NCBI GenBank assembly: GCA_027575765.1
Contig: JANBPT010001287.1
Coordinates: 1 to 11,259 of the forward strand
From: Tieghemiomyces parasiticus
Lineage: Eukaryota > Kickxellomycota > Dimargaritomycetes > Dimargaritales > Dimargaritaceae
Length of the DNA stretch: 11,259 nucleotides
Reading direction: 5' to 3'
The notes under the pieces are model-generated. The model was not told where the DNA came from and searched no databases. It saw nothing but the letters and a program-made list of their open reading frames with translations. The stretch's first letter is position 1. Each line of letters starts with the position of its first letter. A program made the position numbers and the translations under genes. Of the stretch, positions 1 to 10,467 are shown piece after piece.

Positions 1-73
1 GATCCAAGCAGGACTCGAACCTGCAATCTCCTGATCCGTAGTCAGGTGCCTTATCCAATTTGGCCATTGGACC
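1..73 (-). tRNA. tRNA-Arg (anticodon ACG), cut at the left edge by about one base
   Basis: On the minus strand the sequence folds into a complete cloverleaf. It has a 7-bp acceptor stem (GGTCCAA with TTGGATC, one G-T pair), U8, a 3-bp D stem, a 5-bp anticodon stem (CCTGA/TCAGG) and a 5-bp T stem (GCAGG/CCTGC) around the loop TTCGAGT. The 7-nt anticodon loop CTACGGA places anticodon ACG at positions 39-37. After A-to-I editing this would read CGU, CGC and CGA arginine codons. The internal A box and B box (GGTTCGAGTCC) are intact and there is no anticodon intron. Only the discriminator base and the Pol III terminator lie outside the window. All key elements are visible, so the call is firm. Confidence 0.96.
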
Positions 74-490
74 CCTCTTGAGGGTGTGTAATAGATAAGT
101 TACATATTTATTATTTCAATGGCCAGATCTAACGATACATTAACTGCTCTCTGCTCCTTTTTTCAGTGCCTATTTTTTTTTTCCATAGTTTCTTTCCTGC
201 GATATGTATTGCTCTACGTCATTGAATCTAGAACAGCTTGCGCTAATTTCTTTTTGACATCTAATTAGTTTTCATATTCCGATCGATGCCTTCGTACTAC
301 CAGGCGTCCTGCGCGTCTTTTTCCCCATCATTTAATAGGAAGTGTAGAATATGTTTATAAAGTATTGAATTTTTCACGCAGCCAATACCGAGTAAGGTAT
401 TGTTAAGTGAGAAGTCTAGACATGGGGGGGGGGCGATCATTACAAGGAGTTGTCTAGATTTTAAAGTGATAGCACAATTGACTGGCCACA
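74..490. other. Intergenic interval between tRNA-Arg and the 102-residue gene
   Basis: This AT-rich interval holds no open frame with coding character. Its one notable feature is a run of ten G at 424-433. It must contain the 3' UTR of the minus-strand gene ending at 491, but I see no AATAAA close to that stop. The nearest match, at 112-107 on the minus strand, is about 380 nt away and probably unrelated. Confidence 0.6.
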
Positions 491-799
491 CTAGGCGTTG
501 TTCTTCTGCTTCTTGCCCTTCTTACCCTCAGTGGCCGGGGCAGCATTGGCGGGGGTTTCTTCGGTCGGAGCTTGGTTACCGGCCTGGGCGCCGCCATCTT
601 CCTCCTTCTTCTTGCCATCGGCATTTCCCTTGTTGCCACCGCTGCCGCCGCCACCACCACCGCCAACGTTGACCTTGATGAAGTGGTGGGCGCTGGGCCC
701 ACCGCCCTGCTTAGCACCGCCGCCCGCGGCAGCAGCATAGTACGGCGCACCGGGCGTCGGGACGACGAACTGGATGTCTGAGTGGCCCCAGTAGGTCAT
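491..799 (-). CDS. Small Gly/Ala/Lys-rich protein of unknown function (102 aa)
   Basis: I do not recognise this family. The ATG at 799-797 opens a 102-codon frame ending in TAG at 493-491. The first 45 residues are ordered-looking, beginning MTYWGHSDIQF and ending in an FIKVNV segment. They are followed by a seven-glycine tract, a mixed Lys/Glu/Ala/Asn region and a basic tail (KKGKKQKN) that could bind nucleic acid or act as a nuclear/nucleolar signal; that role is inference. Codon use is strongly biased to AAG, AAC, ATC, GTC and GGC, like HSP60 and HSP10 here, which suggests a real, well-expressed gene. I chose this start because the open frame upstream has no ATG, and because no ATG lies between the TATA box at 1091-1084 and position 799. 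It could be one exon of a longer protein, but no strong splice sites are seen inside it. Confidence 0.7.
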   Translation of the reverse strand: MTYWGHSDIQFVVPTPGAPYYAAAAGGGAKQGGGPSAHHFIKVNVGGGGGGGSGGNKGNADGKKKEEDGGAQAGNQAPTEETPANAAPATEGKKGKKQKNNA

Positions 800-940
800 G
801 ATAGCGGTATATAGTCGAGGAATGTGATGACGGGAAAGAGGGAAAGCGACACGACAAGGAGTGGCCGCAGCGTATCTGAACACTATGGTACAATGGGAGT
901 GGTGCTAAGTGAGGTGCAGCAACCAGAGTTGAGAAAGAAG

Positions 941-955
941 GAGAGAGAGAGAGAG
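941..955. repeat. (GA)n microsatellite in a 5' leader
   Basis: Seven and a half GA units on the plus strand, read as (CT)n on the strand of the downstream gene. CT-rich leaders are common near fungal transcription starts, so the tract may be part of that promoter or leader. Confidence 0.85.
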
Positions 956-1083
956 CAAGTGGTGAGGTAGCCGTAGAGAAGAGGATACGAACCGGCGGGA
1001 AGATGAAATTGTCGGGTATTGGTGGATGGATGCACGGAGTTGCCGAGGTGAGTGACTTGATGGCGGACGACCGAGACCAGTTC

Positions 1084-1091
1084 CTTTTATA
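1084..1091 (-). promoter_or_regulatory. TATA box for the 102-residue gene
   Basis: Read on the minus strand this is TATAAAAG, an excellent TATA match. Transcription would start near 1060, giving a leader of about 260 nt. That leader contains a (CT)7 tract (941-955) and no ATG before the start codon at 799, which fits the assignment. Confidence 0.6.
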
Positions 1092-2180
1092 TGTGGTGAC
1101 AACCTTCCATCCTCCCGCCTCCTTGCCGCTATATTTGGCAACCGCTACTGCATTGCCTCCGGCTCTTGATGCCATGAGGATGGGTGCAGCCTTATTGTCA
1201 GAAGACCACGTAGGCTATCTAAAGTGGGAGTCTAGAGGGAGAATTGTACCAGTACGGAAATCCTGGTGAAGTGTGCAGGAATCTATCCAAGCGGCGCCAA
1301 TCGCCACATTCGTCTCCACTGCCGCCTCTTTTCCTTTTCATCCTCCCCTTGGCGTTCTCACCATCTTTGTGAAACGGTCCGCATCACCCGCCTCCCACTT
1401 CTAACCTATCTGCTCACATTCGTTGGTGCAACGCGCCGTGCGGTTGGCCACACTGGTGCTAGCCCTTCTAACCAAGATAATCAGGGGAAAGAGCGGTATG
1501 GTATACGGAGGGCGCACCGCCGGCCGAACAATGTTTTTACATCATCGTGATCTTGGGGTAAGAGGGGGGATGGCAAAGCGTGAGGCGGAAGATGCTGATA
1601 TTCGTTCAGGAGGATGCCGGATGTCGAATGGCTCCAGAAAGAGGACAACGGAGTCGAAGCGTATACTGGTGACGATACGAGCGCTACCGCGGGGTCCACG
1701 ACAGGGTTTAGGTATGCGTTGGGGAGAGAGAGAGGGGGGCGAAGAGTTTGCATGGAGGATGCGGATAAACCAGCTGGTCACAGTCCAGAGTACATGTCGC
1801 AATGTGAACCCCTCCGCCGCCCCGCTAGCCTTGTATACATCGTTATAAATTTCCAGTTCGTCTATATCAGCCTTAACTGAACACGCCGACAATTAGCAAC
1901 AGGCAACTGCCACCTTAGTTTCTGCCTTCCCAGTCGGATGACGCTCAGTGCTGGTCCATCAATTCTAGTGGGGTTGCTCACTGCAATCAATCTGACGGAC
2001 CAAGTCCATGACCTAGCACCTCAGTCCGGACCACGCGGAAGCCTGTCACTGTCGGTGGATCGTTGCCACTGCGGCGGCCGGGCACGGCATTGATGGCCAT
2101 GGAGGCGGTAATAATGACAATACTGTACCGTTGCGCGGTTCCAATAGTTAGATGGCACCATACCTCCCTACCTGCTGCGA

Positions 2181-2216
2181 CGGTCCTGGTGGTCGTCTTG
2201 ACTGCCACCAGGACCG
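2181..2216. repeat. Perfect 12-bp inverted repeat (hairpin)
   Basis: The arm CGGTCCTGGTGG (2181-2192) is the exact reverse complement of CCACCAGGACCG (2205-2216), with a 12-nt loop. It lies in the gene-poor interval and has no T tract that would make it a terminator. Confidence 0.85.
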
Positions 2217-3643
2217 CCAGCCGTGCTAATGTTGGGGTATTTGATAGAAAAGTGATAAATTCGAACGATGAAGGGTCAACCATTGAATGGCATGGAGAGG
2301 CGGACGGAGGACATGAAACATAACATTTCTAAAGCCCCCCCCCAGCCGTAGCTGCTAGTCAACTTTTCCTGTTTTTATTTTTTTTCTCTCGAGGTAGAGC
2401 CTGGGGTTATGCGCTTCGCTGCACGACTGAACCCTCCAAGTAATAGGTTTAATTATTCCAGAATCATTCAAGCGTGCGAGTCGCGAAGACGTTCCGCTAT
2501 AGTCATTTCTATTTCAAGGCCGCAGTTGGGTTGGGGACAGGGTATTCAAGGTATTGTAAGCAATCTCACCAACACATTATGCCACAACCAGGAAGACTTG
2601 GCGGGCCGGGTTATGTGGGCATGTTGGCTCCATTCTCTTGAAAGAACGACTCTCTCTTAAGAGCGTTAAGGGTGCCGCGGACGGCCGAATTCTTACAGTC
2701 TGAACAATAGTGTCTCCCCCCACAGCGTATCAAAAACAGGCAAGTCGGGGAAATAGGAGTTTCCCTGGGGTCGTTTAGTTCGTAATGGGATTTGGATACC
2801 CGTAGGGTTCATCCGATCCTGGGCTCGTCGATTTCCCTACTGGGGAGAATTCTGGAGAAGAACTTCGGATCAGCAATTCCGCCACCAGCCGTGTCCGGTC
2901 TTCCGTGCGTTCTAGGGTAGGTCCCATTTCGCTGGGACTGGGTCACTACGGTCAATTCATTATGAATTTCGGTCTAACCAAGACCCAACTCCTACTGGGC
3001 TCACCACCTTTCGTCTCAGTGGCGTGTCGTTTCAATACTACCATTCATGGAGAAACCACACGATGCAGATGGATGTGGGAACATCCCCCGCCATTAGCCT
3101 TGAAGGTCCGCTTTCCTGGCGGCCCAATATTGACAATCGATATTCCGCCGATTTCATTAGTAGCGACCGTGACCGTCGGGCATCCCGTAGCTGCGGAGGG
3201 AAAAGGAACGCCAATCGACACTTCTCACATCTCCCTGCTCAATGGGCCAGATGGGATCCCGACCCCTACACTGGTTGTTTTTTTTTCGATGACGTTTGAT
3301 TGACCCGCACACGCTATCCTTACTCGCAATTTTCATCCATTATAGTATCTAGAACTTACAATATAGTCGGCTGGGGGTCCCGGAGAAAAAGAAAAGGTGA
3401 TTCTGCAAGGTGATGCGATTGCCCGAAAACTTTCGGAAAGATACGTCCTGAGCTATCTCCCGGTTGTGACTTTAATTCATGAAAATAATTAATACCTCAT
3501 ACGCAGCTACGAACGCCGAAGAGTTAAGCCCCTTTCCCAAGCAGTCCGGCCGGGGGAAAAAATCACATACCCCAACGCATATCGGTTTTTTCATTGTTAA
3601 CCCACTCTGGCGGGCGTTTCAAACATGAAGGTACCCTGCCGCA

Positions 3644-3675
3644 GCGCCACTCTCTCACATTGTATCGAGTGGCGC
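3644..3675. repeat. Perfect 9-bp inverted repeat
   Basis: GCGCCACTC (3644-3652) pairs exactly with GAGTGGCGC (3667-3675) across a 14-nt loop. A G run follows directly. No function is apparent. Confidence 0.8.
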
Positions 3676-5298
3676 GGGGGGCTTATTGTCATTAGGCCGC
3701 ACAGCGGTCCTGTAATATCCTAATATATATATTTTCCTCTTAATGCACTTGCCCCGTGTTTATTTTTTATCCTTCAAATTAGAAAGGTCAGCCGACCTTA
3801 TCATAGTCGATGGCTATGTATATCGCGACATGGGGATCCCTTGGGTGACTGAGATGCCCGCTACACTCATCAGCTTCACTCCTGCTGCCAACCCAGCAAC
3901 GCCTAGATGAACACAAGGCTCATGCATGGTCCCTAAGTATACTTGTCACACAAAATCTACTCGGGGGTCAGTTAATAACACCTCATAGAGTTGTAATTTT
4001 GCATACGTTGTTAAGCATAAGCAGGGGGGGGGAGGGGACGCCTTAAGTCATGGGCGGGGACGTGATGTAAAGTAAATGACAGGAGGATATCTAATATTTG
4101 GCTTGCAACACTTGTCTGGTGTGTCCAGTATCGACATCCACTGGTGGTGTTGATGTCACCATATGCACCTCCCTGTACATATCATATCGCACCGCCATAC
4201 TCACGAATGACACAGGAAGGTGATCATTTAGACTCACAGACCGTTATCTCCCTGGTTTAGAATAGATTGTTCTCCCATACCGACGTCCGACAACTTAACA
4301 CAGAACACGAAAAAATCGGCAGGTTGCCCTGGGGGTGGCTAATCTACCCTGCCAAACCACTCGCCTTCAGGTCAGGGAGTTCAACTTTGTCTATCAACAG
4401 CACGTGAATTTAGACCGAATTATTTTAGCTGCGTTTTTACCAGCAGGGAACATGGTAAGTCCATCGGTTCACTATTGTAGCATTTTAACTTGTCTTTACT
4501 GATGGTGCCGTTGCAACATCACCTTGCACATCATACATGTATTTCAAATGTGCTATTTATTCGAGACAGGAATCGGATCGTGAAAGTAACGTTCAGAGAT
4601 CGTATCGACAGGAAAGCACGAAGTGTAAAGCGGACGATGTTACAGTTTTTAGGCCCTAATGTAATCAACAAACCGGGGCCTATTGGTGAGAGAAGACCTA
4701 CCCTTTCCCCCCTCCGATTCGCCAGTGGCCACTGTCTTTTTTTTTCTACGGGGGGGGCCGCCCGGGCTTCTGGTTAACAGTATTCACCATGATATAAGCA
4801 GACTTCGTTCTAACCGGGGCGCTGGAGGGTTTGGGGTTAAGGAATTTTCCTGTGGGCTTGGGCTTCTTCTTCTGGCTCGTCTGAGTTTAAGTGTCGAGGC
4901 CGGTACTCGGATTAGCCCGTTGACAGCATGATCCACCTTGGCGCCCATGGTAGATTGCAACGATTTTGTAACAAAAGGGGGAGGAGTGATGGCTGCTCCC
5001 TCAGGTCTAACTTCGCACCATTGAAGTCACTGCAAGACCCCAATTTACTTGCTCTGTAATTCTTTTGATGGCCATTTTGAAGTAAATGTGATCACAGGAT
5101 TAACTCTGACAAATATACTTTTGATGCTTTACTTAGAATAGAAATTTTAGCTAACGGATTGGAGGAAACGTTAATTAGATACCTGCCCGCCCGATGCCAA
5201 CGTGTCCCCCCCACCTCCTCATCTATTCGATCGGGGATGTGTAAATTCAGGGAACGCAGGGGGCGAACAAGTACGACTCAGACAAGATATGGGGTAGC

Positions 5299-7316
<2,018 letters not shown>

Positions 7317-7557
7317 CTGATACAAGTAGGAGTGGGCGTATTAGAAGGGTGGGGGGCGTGAATCACTCGAACAGAAGAGCTTTGAAATCCACAATAGGTC
7401 TACTGGGATGCGTACAGCAAAGGTGATCAGAAGTAGGAAGGCGGTGGAGGGACTGGATAATACAAGGGCTCTCTGAACGGCAGCCGGCGAGGGGGGAGGT
7501 CGAATCGACGTGGTGGGAAAGTGACTGGGGGCGTCGGGTGGGCGGGTTTCGTAAGGC

Positions 7558-7565
7558 CTATTATA
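7558..7565 (-). promoter_or_regulatory. TATA-like element for HSP60
   Basis: Read on the minus strand this is TATAATAG. A start near 7530 would give a first leader exon of about 215 nt ending at the donor at 7317/7316, and that exon contains no ATG. CCAAT boxes facing the same way occur upstream at 7791-7787 and 7873-7869. Confidence 0.45.
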
Positions 7566-7661
7566 ACGCGAGCCGAGAGTCGCCCGCCTCCTCCTCCTTC
7601 CGTCGCTTTCCACCTTGACTGCTTTGCCCCCTATGCTGCCTGGACGAGGAGTACAGGTACA

Positions 7662-7686
7662 CTTCTGGAGCCTTCCTGGACTCTCC
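7662..7686. promoter_or_regulatory. Heat-shock-element-like array, HSP60 side
   Basis: Five 5-bp units alternate in orientation with exact 2-bp spacing: TTC, GAG, TTC, GGA, CTC at 7663, 7668, 7673, 7678 and 7683. Three units have one mismatch to nTTCn/nGAAn, but the key G or C of every unit is kept. The array lies about 100 bp upstream of the HSP60 TATA-like element, a typical place for heat shock factor binding. Binding itself is inferred. Confidence 0.5.
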
Positions 7687-7753
7687 TTGCCTCGCCTCCC
7701 CTCCGGCCTGCTTCCTTGAAGTGACGGTGAGGTATCTCGGGTCTCCCAGCGGC

Positions 7754-7765
7754 GGGGGGGGGGGG
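7754..7765. repeat. Run of 12 G in the HSP60/HSP10 intergenic region
   Basis: The longest homopolymer in the window. It lies between the HSP60-side heat-shock-like array and the CCAAT boxes. Its true length is likely to vary or be mis-sequenced. Confidence 0.8.
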
Positions 7766-7898
7766 TCACTCGCCGAACACTCGGTCATTGGCAGACGAAT
7801 GTTGTGGTGGGAGGGAGTCGGTTCTCCACAAGCCCGCGGTCCGATCAGTGGCTGCGAAAAAAATTGATATTGGACTGCTTAACTGCGGCACGCCGCGT

Positions 7899-7920
7899 CA
7901 CCCACGAATGAGCGTGGGTG
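7899..7920. repeat. Perfect 8-bp palindrome between HSP60 and HSP10
   Basis: CACCCACG (7899-7906) and CGTGGGTG (7913-7920) are exact reverse complements across a 6-bp spacer. It lies in the middle of the shared intergenic region and contains a CACCC core on each strand, so it could bind a dimeric regulator. That use is inference. Confidence 0.75.
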
Positions 7921-8111
7921 GGGGCAGAGTACTTTTGGGGCAAGTGGCGTGTGTGGTTGCCGCTGGCTAACCGGCCTTTGGGTGTTTCTGCGACCTTCCA
8001 TGGCCGAAGCCCAGCCTCTTCATCTCAAACACTCGATCACCTCTGGCCAGACAGCGGCGCTAGGGATGGGCGGTGGCTGGTATGCCCACGGTTAGCCCCG
8101 TAGCCCTTAAC

Positions 8112-8126
8112 CGAACCTTCTGGACA
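8112..8126. promoter_or_regulatory. Heat-shock element, HSP10 side
   Basis: Three contiguous units GAA, TTC, GAC (8113, 8118, 8123) with exact 2-bp spacing. The first two are perfect and the third has one mismatch. It lies about 145 bp upstream of the HSP10 TATA-like element, which fits heat-inducible control of HSP10 and possibly of both genes. Confidence 0.55.
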
Positions 8127-8269
8127 CCCCGATCCCAGCGGGGTTCTATGGTGCCAGGAGGGGAAACGGCAGTCGTCGGCCGGCTTGCCAGCATGCAGAC
8201 TGGTGAGCCGTTGCGCCCGTCGTGACGAAGTCCATCACCCTTGGCGGCCCAACCTAGCCCCGCCAGGCC

Positions 8270-8279
8270 CATAAATAAT
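8270..8279 (+). promoter_or_regulatory. TATA-like element for HSP10
   Basis: CATAAATAAT is the best TATA match upstream of HSP10. A start near 8300 would give a leader of about 190 nt, pyrimidine-rich and without any ATG before the HSP10 start codon. Confidence 0.4.
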
Positions 8280-8287
8280 CCCCAAGT

Positions 8288-8335
8288 GGGGGGGGGGTAC
8301 TGGAATAATTCATACCCTAACAGTCGCCCCCCCCC
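8288..8335. repeat. G10 and C9 runs flanking the expected HSP10 transcription start
   Basis: Ten G (8288-8297) and nine C (8327-8335) are separated by 29 bp. They are complementary, so a hairpin across the expected start site is possible, as is a G-rich structure on either strand. Confidence 0.75.
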
Positions 8336-8492
8336 GTCACGCTCGCGCCCCGCCAGCCTGTCCTTGACCCGCCGCTTAACGCCTACGCCCGATACCTTGT
8401 TCTTGCTTTGCCCATTTCTGATCCTGTCCGATCCGCCGATCCTTTACTCCTCTACCCCTCCTCCAATCCTAGTCTACCCTGTCCTAATCACC

Positions 8493-8804
8493 ATGTCCGC
8501 CCGTGCCGGTATCCGCAAGGTCATTCCCCTTCTCGACCGCATCCTGGTCAAGCGCATTCAGCCCGAACAGCGCACCGCCTCCGGCATCTACATTCCCGAG
8601 AAGAGCCAGGAGAGCGCCCAGGAGGGTCACATTATGGCCGTCGGCCGGGGCCTCGTCGATAAGGAAGGCAAGGTGATCCCCCTCCAGCTCAAGGAGGGCG
8701 ACCGCGTCCTGCTCCCCCAGTTCGGCGGCTCCACGGTCAAGGTCAACAACGAGGACCTGCTTCTGTTCCGCGAGTCCGAGATCCTGGCCAAGCTTGAGGA
8801 ATAG
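8493..8804 (+). CDS. HSP10: Mitochondrial co-chaperonin HSP10 (103 aa)
   Basis: This protein forms the seven-membered lid that closes the HSP60 folding chamber in the mitochondrial matrix. It has the usual cpn10 length. The cpn10 signature PLLDRILVKRI lies at residues 12-22, the mobile loop at about 22-38 carries the hydrophobic contact segment GIYIPEK (31-37) that docks on HSP60, and LLPQFGG is followed by the C-terminal strand. As in other HSP10 proteins, the N terminus (MSARAGIRKV) is basic and probably serves as an uncleaved import signal. The start is the first ATG of the leader in good context (CACCATGTC); the open frame upstream has no ATG. Coding is uninterrupted. It is head to head with its functional partner HSP60 and convergent with PUF60, whose stop is 240 bp away. 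Confidence 0.98.
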   Translation: MSARAGIRKVIPLLDRILVKRIQPEQRTASGIYIPEKSQESAQEGHIMAVGRGLVDKEGKVIPLQLKEGDRVLLPQFGGSTVKVNNEDLLLFRESEILAKLEE

Positions 8805-8874
8805 GCCCGTGCTTTGACCCCTTCAGCAAGCAAACCTACGCATGGCTCTCGGCAACCAACAGGACGTCTGTTTT

Positions 8875-8880
8875 AATAAA
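8875..8880 (+). promoter_or_regulatory. HSP10 polyadenylation signal
   Basis: A canonical AATAAA lies 70 nt after the HSP10 stop codon, within a TTTTAATAAAATAA stretch, in the 240-bp gap shared with the converging PUF60 gene. Confidence 0.65.
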
Positions 8881-9044
8881 ATAACAAAGTATTTCCATTG
8901 CACACTACGGCTCGTTATCTGATGAATAAGGTGGGCGGCTCGTCGCGCGCAGCAGGGAAACGAGGGTTCGATGATTTTAGATACGCAGTTTACATGATCT
9001 GTGCGGTTCATTGGTAAAGCACACTCCCCACGTTGGATCTGATT

Positions 9045-10460
9045 TCACCCCGTGTAGTCGTCGGCGTAAAACTTATTTTGGTCGTAAAGTCGTGCAGCGA
9101 GTTGGCGGCCGCCGAACCAGCGCCCGTTAAGGGCGGCCAGCGCGGCCTGAGAACCGGAGGCGTCGAGGAACTGAACAAAGACCTTGACCTGCTGGTCGGG
9201 CGGGTTGGCCGGTTCGGTGTGCACGGCCACTTTAACCACCTGGCCGAACTTGGCGCATTCCTCACCAAATTCCTCGCGCAGCTCATCGTCCACCTCTTCC
9301 AACGCCACCACGTTGGTCACCTGGAGTACCGTGGATACCCCGCGCTGGGCCAATTTCTGCATCAGGCTGTACCGCTGCTGGGCGTTGGTCAGGTTACCGT
9401 TGCCCTCCTCATGGGCCACCGAGTCCGCGGTCAGCCACGTCGTATCGCTGGATGGGTCAGCTGGCGTTGTGGTGGCGACGGCAGTGGCGTTGGCCCCGCT
9501 GCCGGGGGCGTTGTAGGGTGCCACGTTACCCAGGCCAGAGGGGGGCGGGGCGACGCCAGCGCCCATCCCGGCCCCGCCGGGGCCGGCCGGCTGGATGTGC
9601 GGAAGGGCTACGGTGGGCTGATGGTTGGCGAAGACCTCCGAGGGCACTTTGAGATCGCCCAACCGCTCGATGAGCGCCATGCCCTCGGGTAGCGCGGCGC
9701 CAATGGCCGATTTACGGAGCCGGAGGGGTAAGCCAGCCAGGTCGAACCCGTTCATGGCAGCAAGGGCCATGTCGGCACTGGCCGAATCGGCATATTGCAG
9801 GTATCCGTAGCCCTTGTGACGGCGTCGCAACACGTCGGGGATGAGCACAAGACCATCCAGCGTACCGAAGGGCTCAAAAACGGCGCGCAGGCTGCTCTCA
9901 TCAATGTGTTCGTTAACGCTAGCGATGTAGAGACGTCCCGGAACGGTCGGTGGGAGGGTGCCGAGCAGAGAGGTGTTATACTGGTTAGGCCGCCCCACCC
10001 GCAGGGCCTTGTTACCTACCCGCGCACCGTCCAGGAGTTCCACCGCCATGTCCCCGGCGTCGGGAACTTCGTACTCCATAAAGCAGAACCCCCGGTGGTT
10101 GCCCGTCAGTGGGTCCAAAGCCATGCTCAGCTCGCGGACAGCACCGTATTGTGCCATGATGGCCCGGATATGGTCCTCGTTCAGCTCTGGGCTGATCGAA
10201 CCCACGTACACCTTCGACAGGTTGTGCAAGGTGGTCGGGTCGATCGAGGAGTCCAGGAACGGGTTGTTGGAGAGGGCCACGGGGGGGATTTCCGGGACCG
10301 GCTCATCCTTGGCCTGGCAGTAAACCAGAAGAGAATGGAGGTCTTTGGCATACGCCCGCGCCTTCTCTAGGTTTACCTTGTCCTGGTCGCTCAGCGGTGC
10401 GGTCGAGGTCCCCTGGACCCACTCCGGCAGTTGGACAGGCGGCTGCGAGGCTTCCGTCAT
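9045..10460 (-). CDS. PUF60: PUF60-like splicing factor (RRM-RRM-UHM, 471 aa)
   Basis: PUF60 binds polypyrimidine tracts and works with U2AF at the 3' splice site in the nucleus. The N-terminal ~80 residues contain a helical stretch. RRM1 follows (about 83-157; RNP2 KVYVGSI, RNP1 HRGFCFMEY), then RRM2 (about 176-250; RNP2 RLYIASV, RNP1 KGYGYLQY). A Gly/Pro/Ala-rich linker (about 285-350) leads to a C-terminal U2AF-homology motif (about 377-462) with the diagnostic RWF at 447-449 and an acidic helix (VDDELREEFGEECAKFG). The ending NGRWFGGR...YDQNKFY closely matches animal PUF60. The frame is unbroken, without coding introns. The ATG at 10460 has A at -3 and is the first ATG if the predicted leader intron is spliced. 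RBM39 or U2AF2 also have RRMs plus a UHM, but they carry an RS or SR-rich N terminus, absent here. Confidence 0.93.
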   Translation of the reverse strand: MTEASQPPVQLPEWVQGTSTAPLSDQDKVNLEKARAYAKDLHSLLVYCQAKDEPVPEIPPVALSNNPFLDSSIDPTTLHNLSKVYVGSISPELNEDHIRAIMAQYGAVRELSMALDPLTGNHRGFCFMEYEVPDAGDMAVELLDGARVGNKALRVGRPNQYNTSLLGTLPPTVPGRLYIASVNEHIDESSLRAVFEPFGTLDGLVLIPDVLRRRHKGYGYLQYADSASADMALAAMNGFDLAGLPLRLRKSAIGAALPEGMALIERLGDLKVPSEVFANHQPTVALPHIQPAGPGGAGMGAGVAPPPSGLGNVAPYNAPGSGANATAVATTTPADPSSDTTWLTADSVAHEEGNGNLTNAQQRYSLMQKLAQRGVSTVLQVTNVVALEEVDDELREEFGEECAKFGQVVKVAVHTEPANPPDQQVKVFVQFLDASGSQAALAALNGRWFGGRQLAARLYDQNKFYADDYTG

Positions 10461-10467
10461 ACTGGTT

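Larger units (their letters stand above)
1180..5298. other. 4.1-kb interval with no supported gene
   Basis: None of the open frames here shows recognisable motifs or the strong third-position G/C bias of the flanking genes. From about 1180 to 2300 there are overlapping frames of 90-140 codons on both strands, most without an ATG at their start. From about 3304 to 4489 I see no frame of 60 codons or more in any direction. The interval holds the perfect inverted repeats at 2181-2216 and 3644-3675, long G/C runs (2335-2343, 4024-4032, 4750-4757, 5206-5212) and AT-rich patches near 3470-3500 and 3720-3790. I found no terminal repeats, transposase or reverse transcriptase motifs, tRNA or snRNA by eye. 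It may be plain intergenic DNA, a decayed element or a non-coding transcript. Confidence 0.55.

Noticed and set aside
800..883. N-terminal extension of the 102-residue protein by 28 codons
   Set aside because: The extended frame starts with GTG, not ATG. The first ATG after the TATA box is at 799.
1003..1050. Plus-strand ATG followed by a GAG|GTGAGT donor-like site
   Set aside because: It lies antisense to the leader and TATA box of the minus-strand gene, and no second exon with coding character is seen.
1423..1892. Overlapping open frames of 141 (plus) and 116 (minus) codons
   Set aside because: Both begin at non-ATG codons, show no motif and overlap each other, and codon use is unlike the neighbouring genes.
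2767..2835. tRNA-like stretch with A-box and B-box resemblance
   Set aside because: The T-loop lacks the invariant A58 and no acceptor, D and anticodon stems pair together, so it does not fold as a tRNA.
4133..4157. Imperfect inverted repeat GACATC/GATGTC
   Set aside because: Only six contiguous pairs, then a bulge. This is expected by chance in an interval of this size.
8241..8492. 84-codon in-frame N-terminal extension of HSP10
   Set aside because: It begins with TTG, has no ATG, covers the TATA-like element and G/C runs, and would make HSP10 far longer than the family.
9001..9030. A-box-like sequence near the 3' end of PUF60
   Set aside because: No matching B box or cloverleaf follows. 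It lies in the 3' flank of PUF60 and looks accidental.
9033..10370. Long plus-strand frames (219 and 191 codons) opposite PUF60
   Set aside because: Shadows of the codon bias of the PUF60 gene. They have no recognisable domain, and PUF60 has clear RRM and UHM motifs on the other strand.
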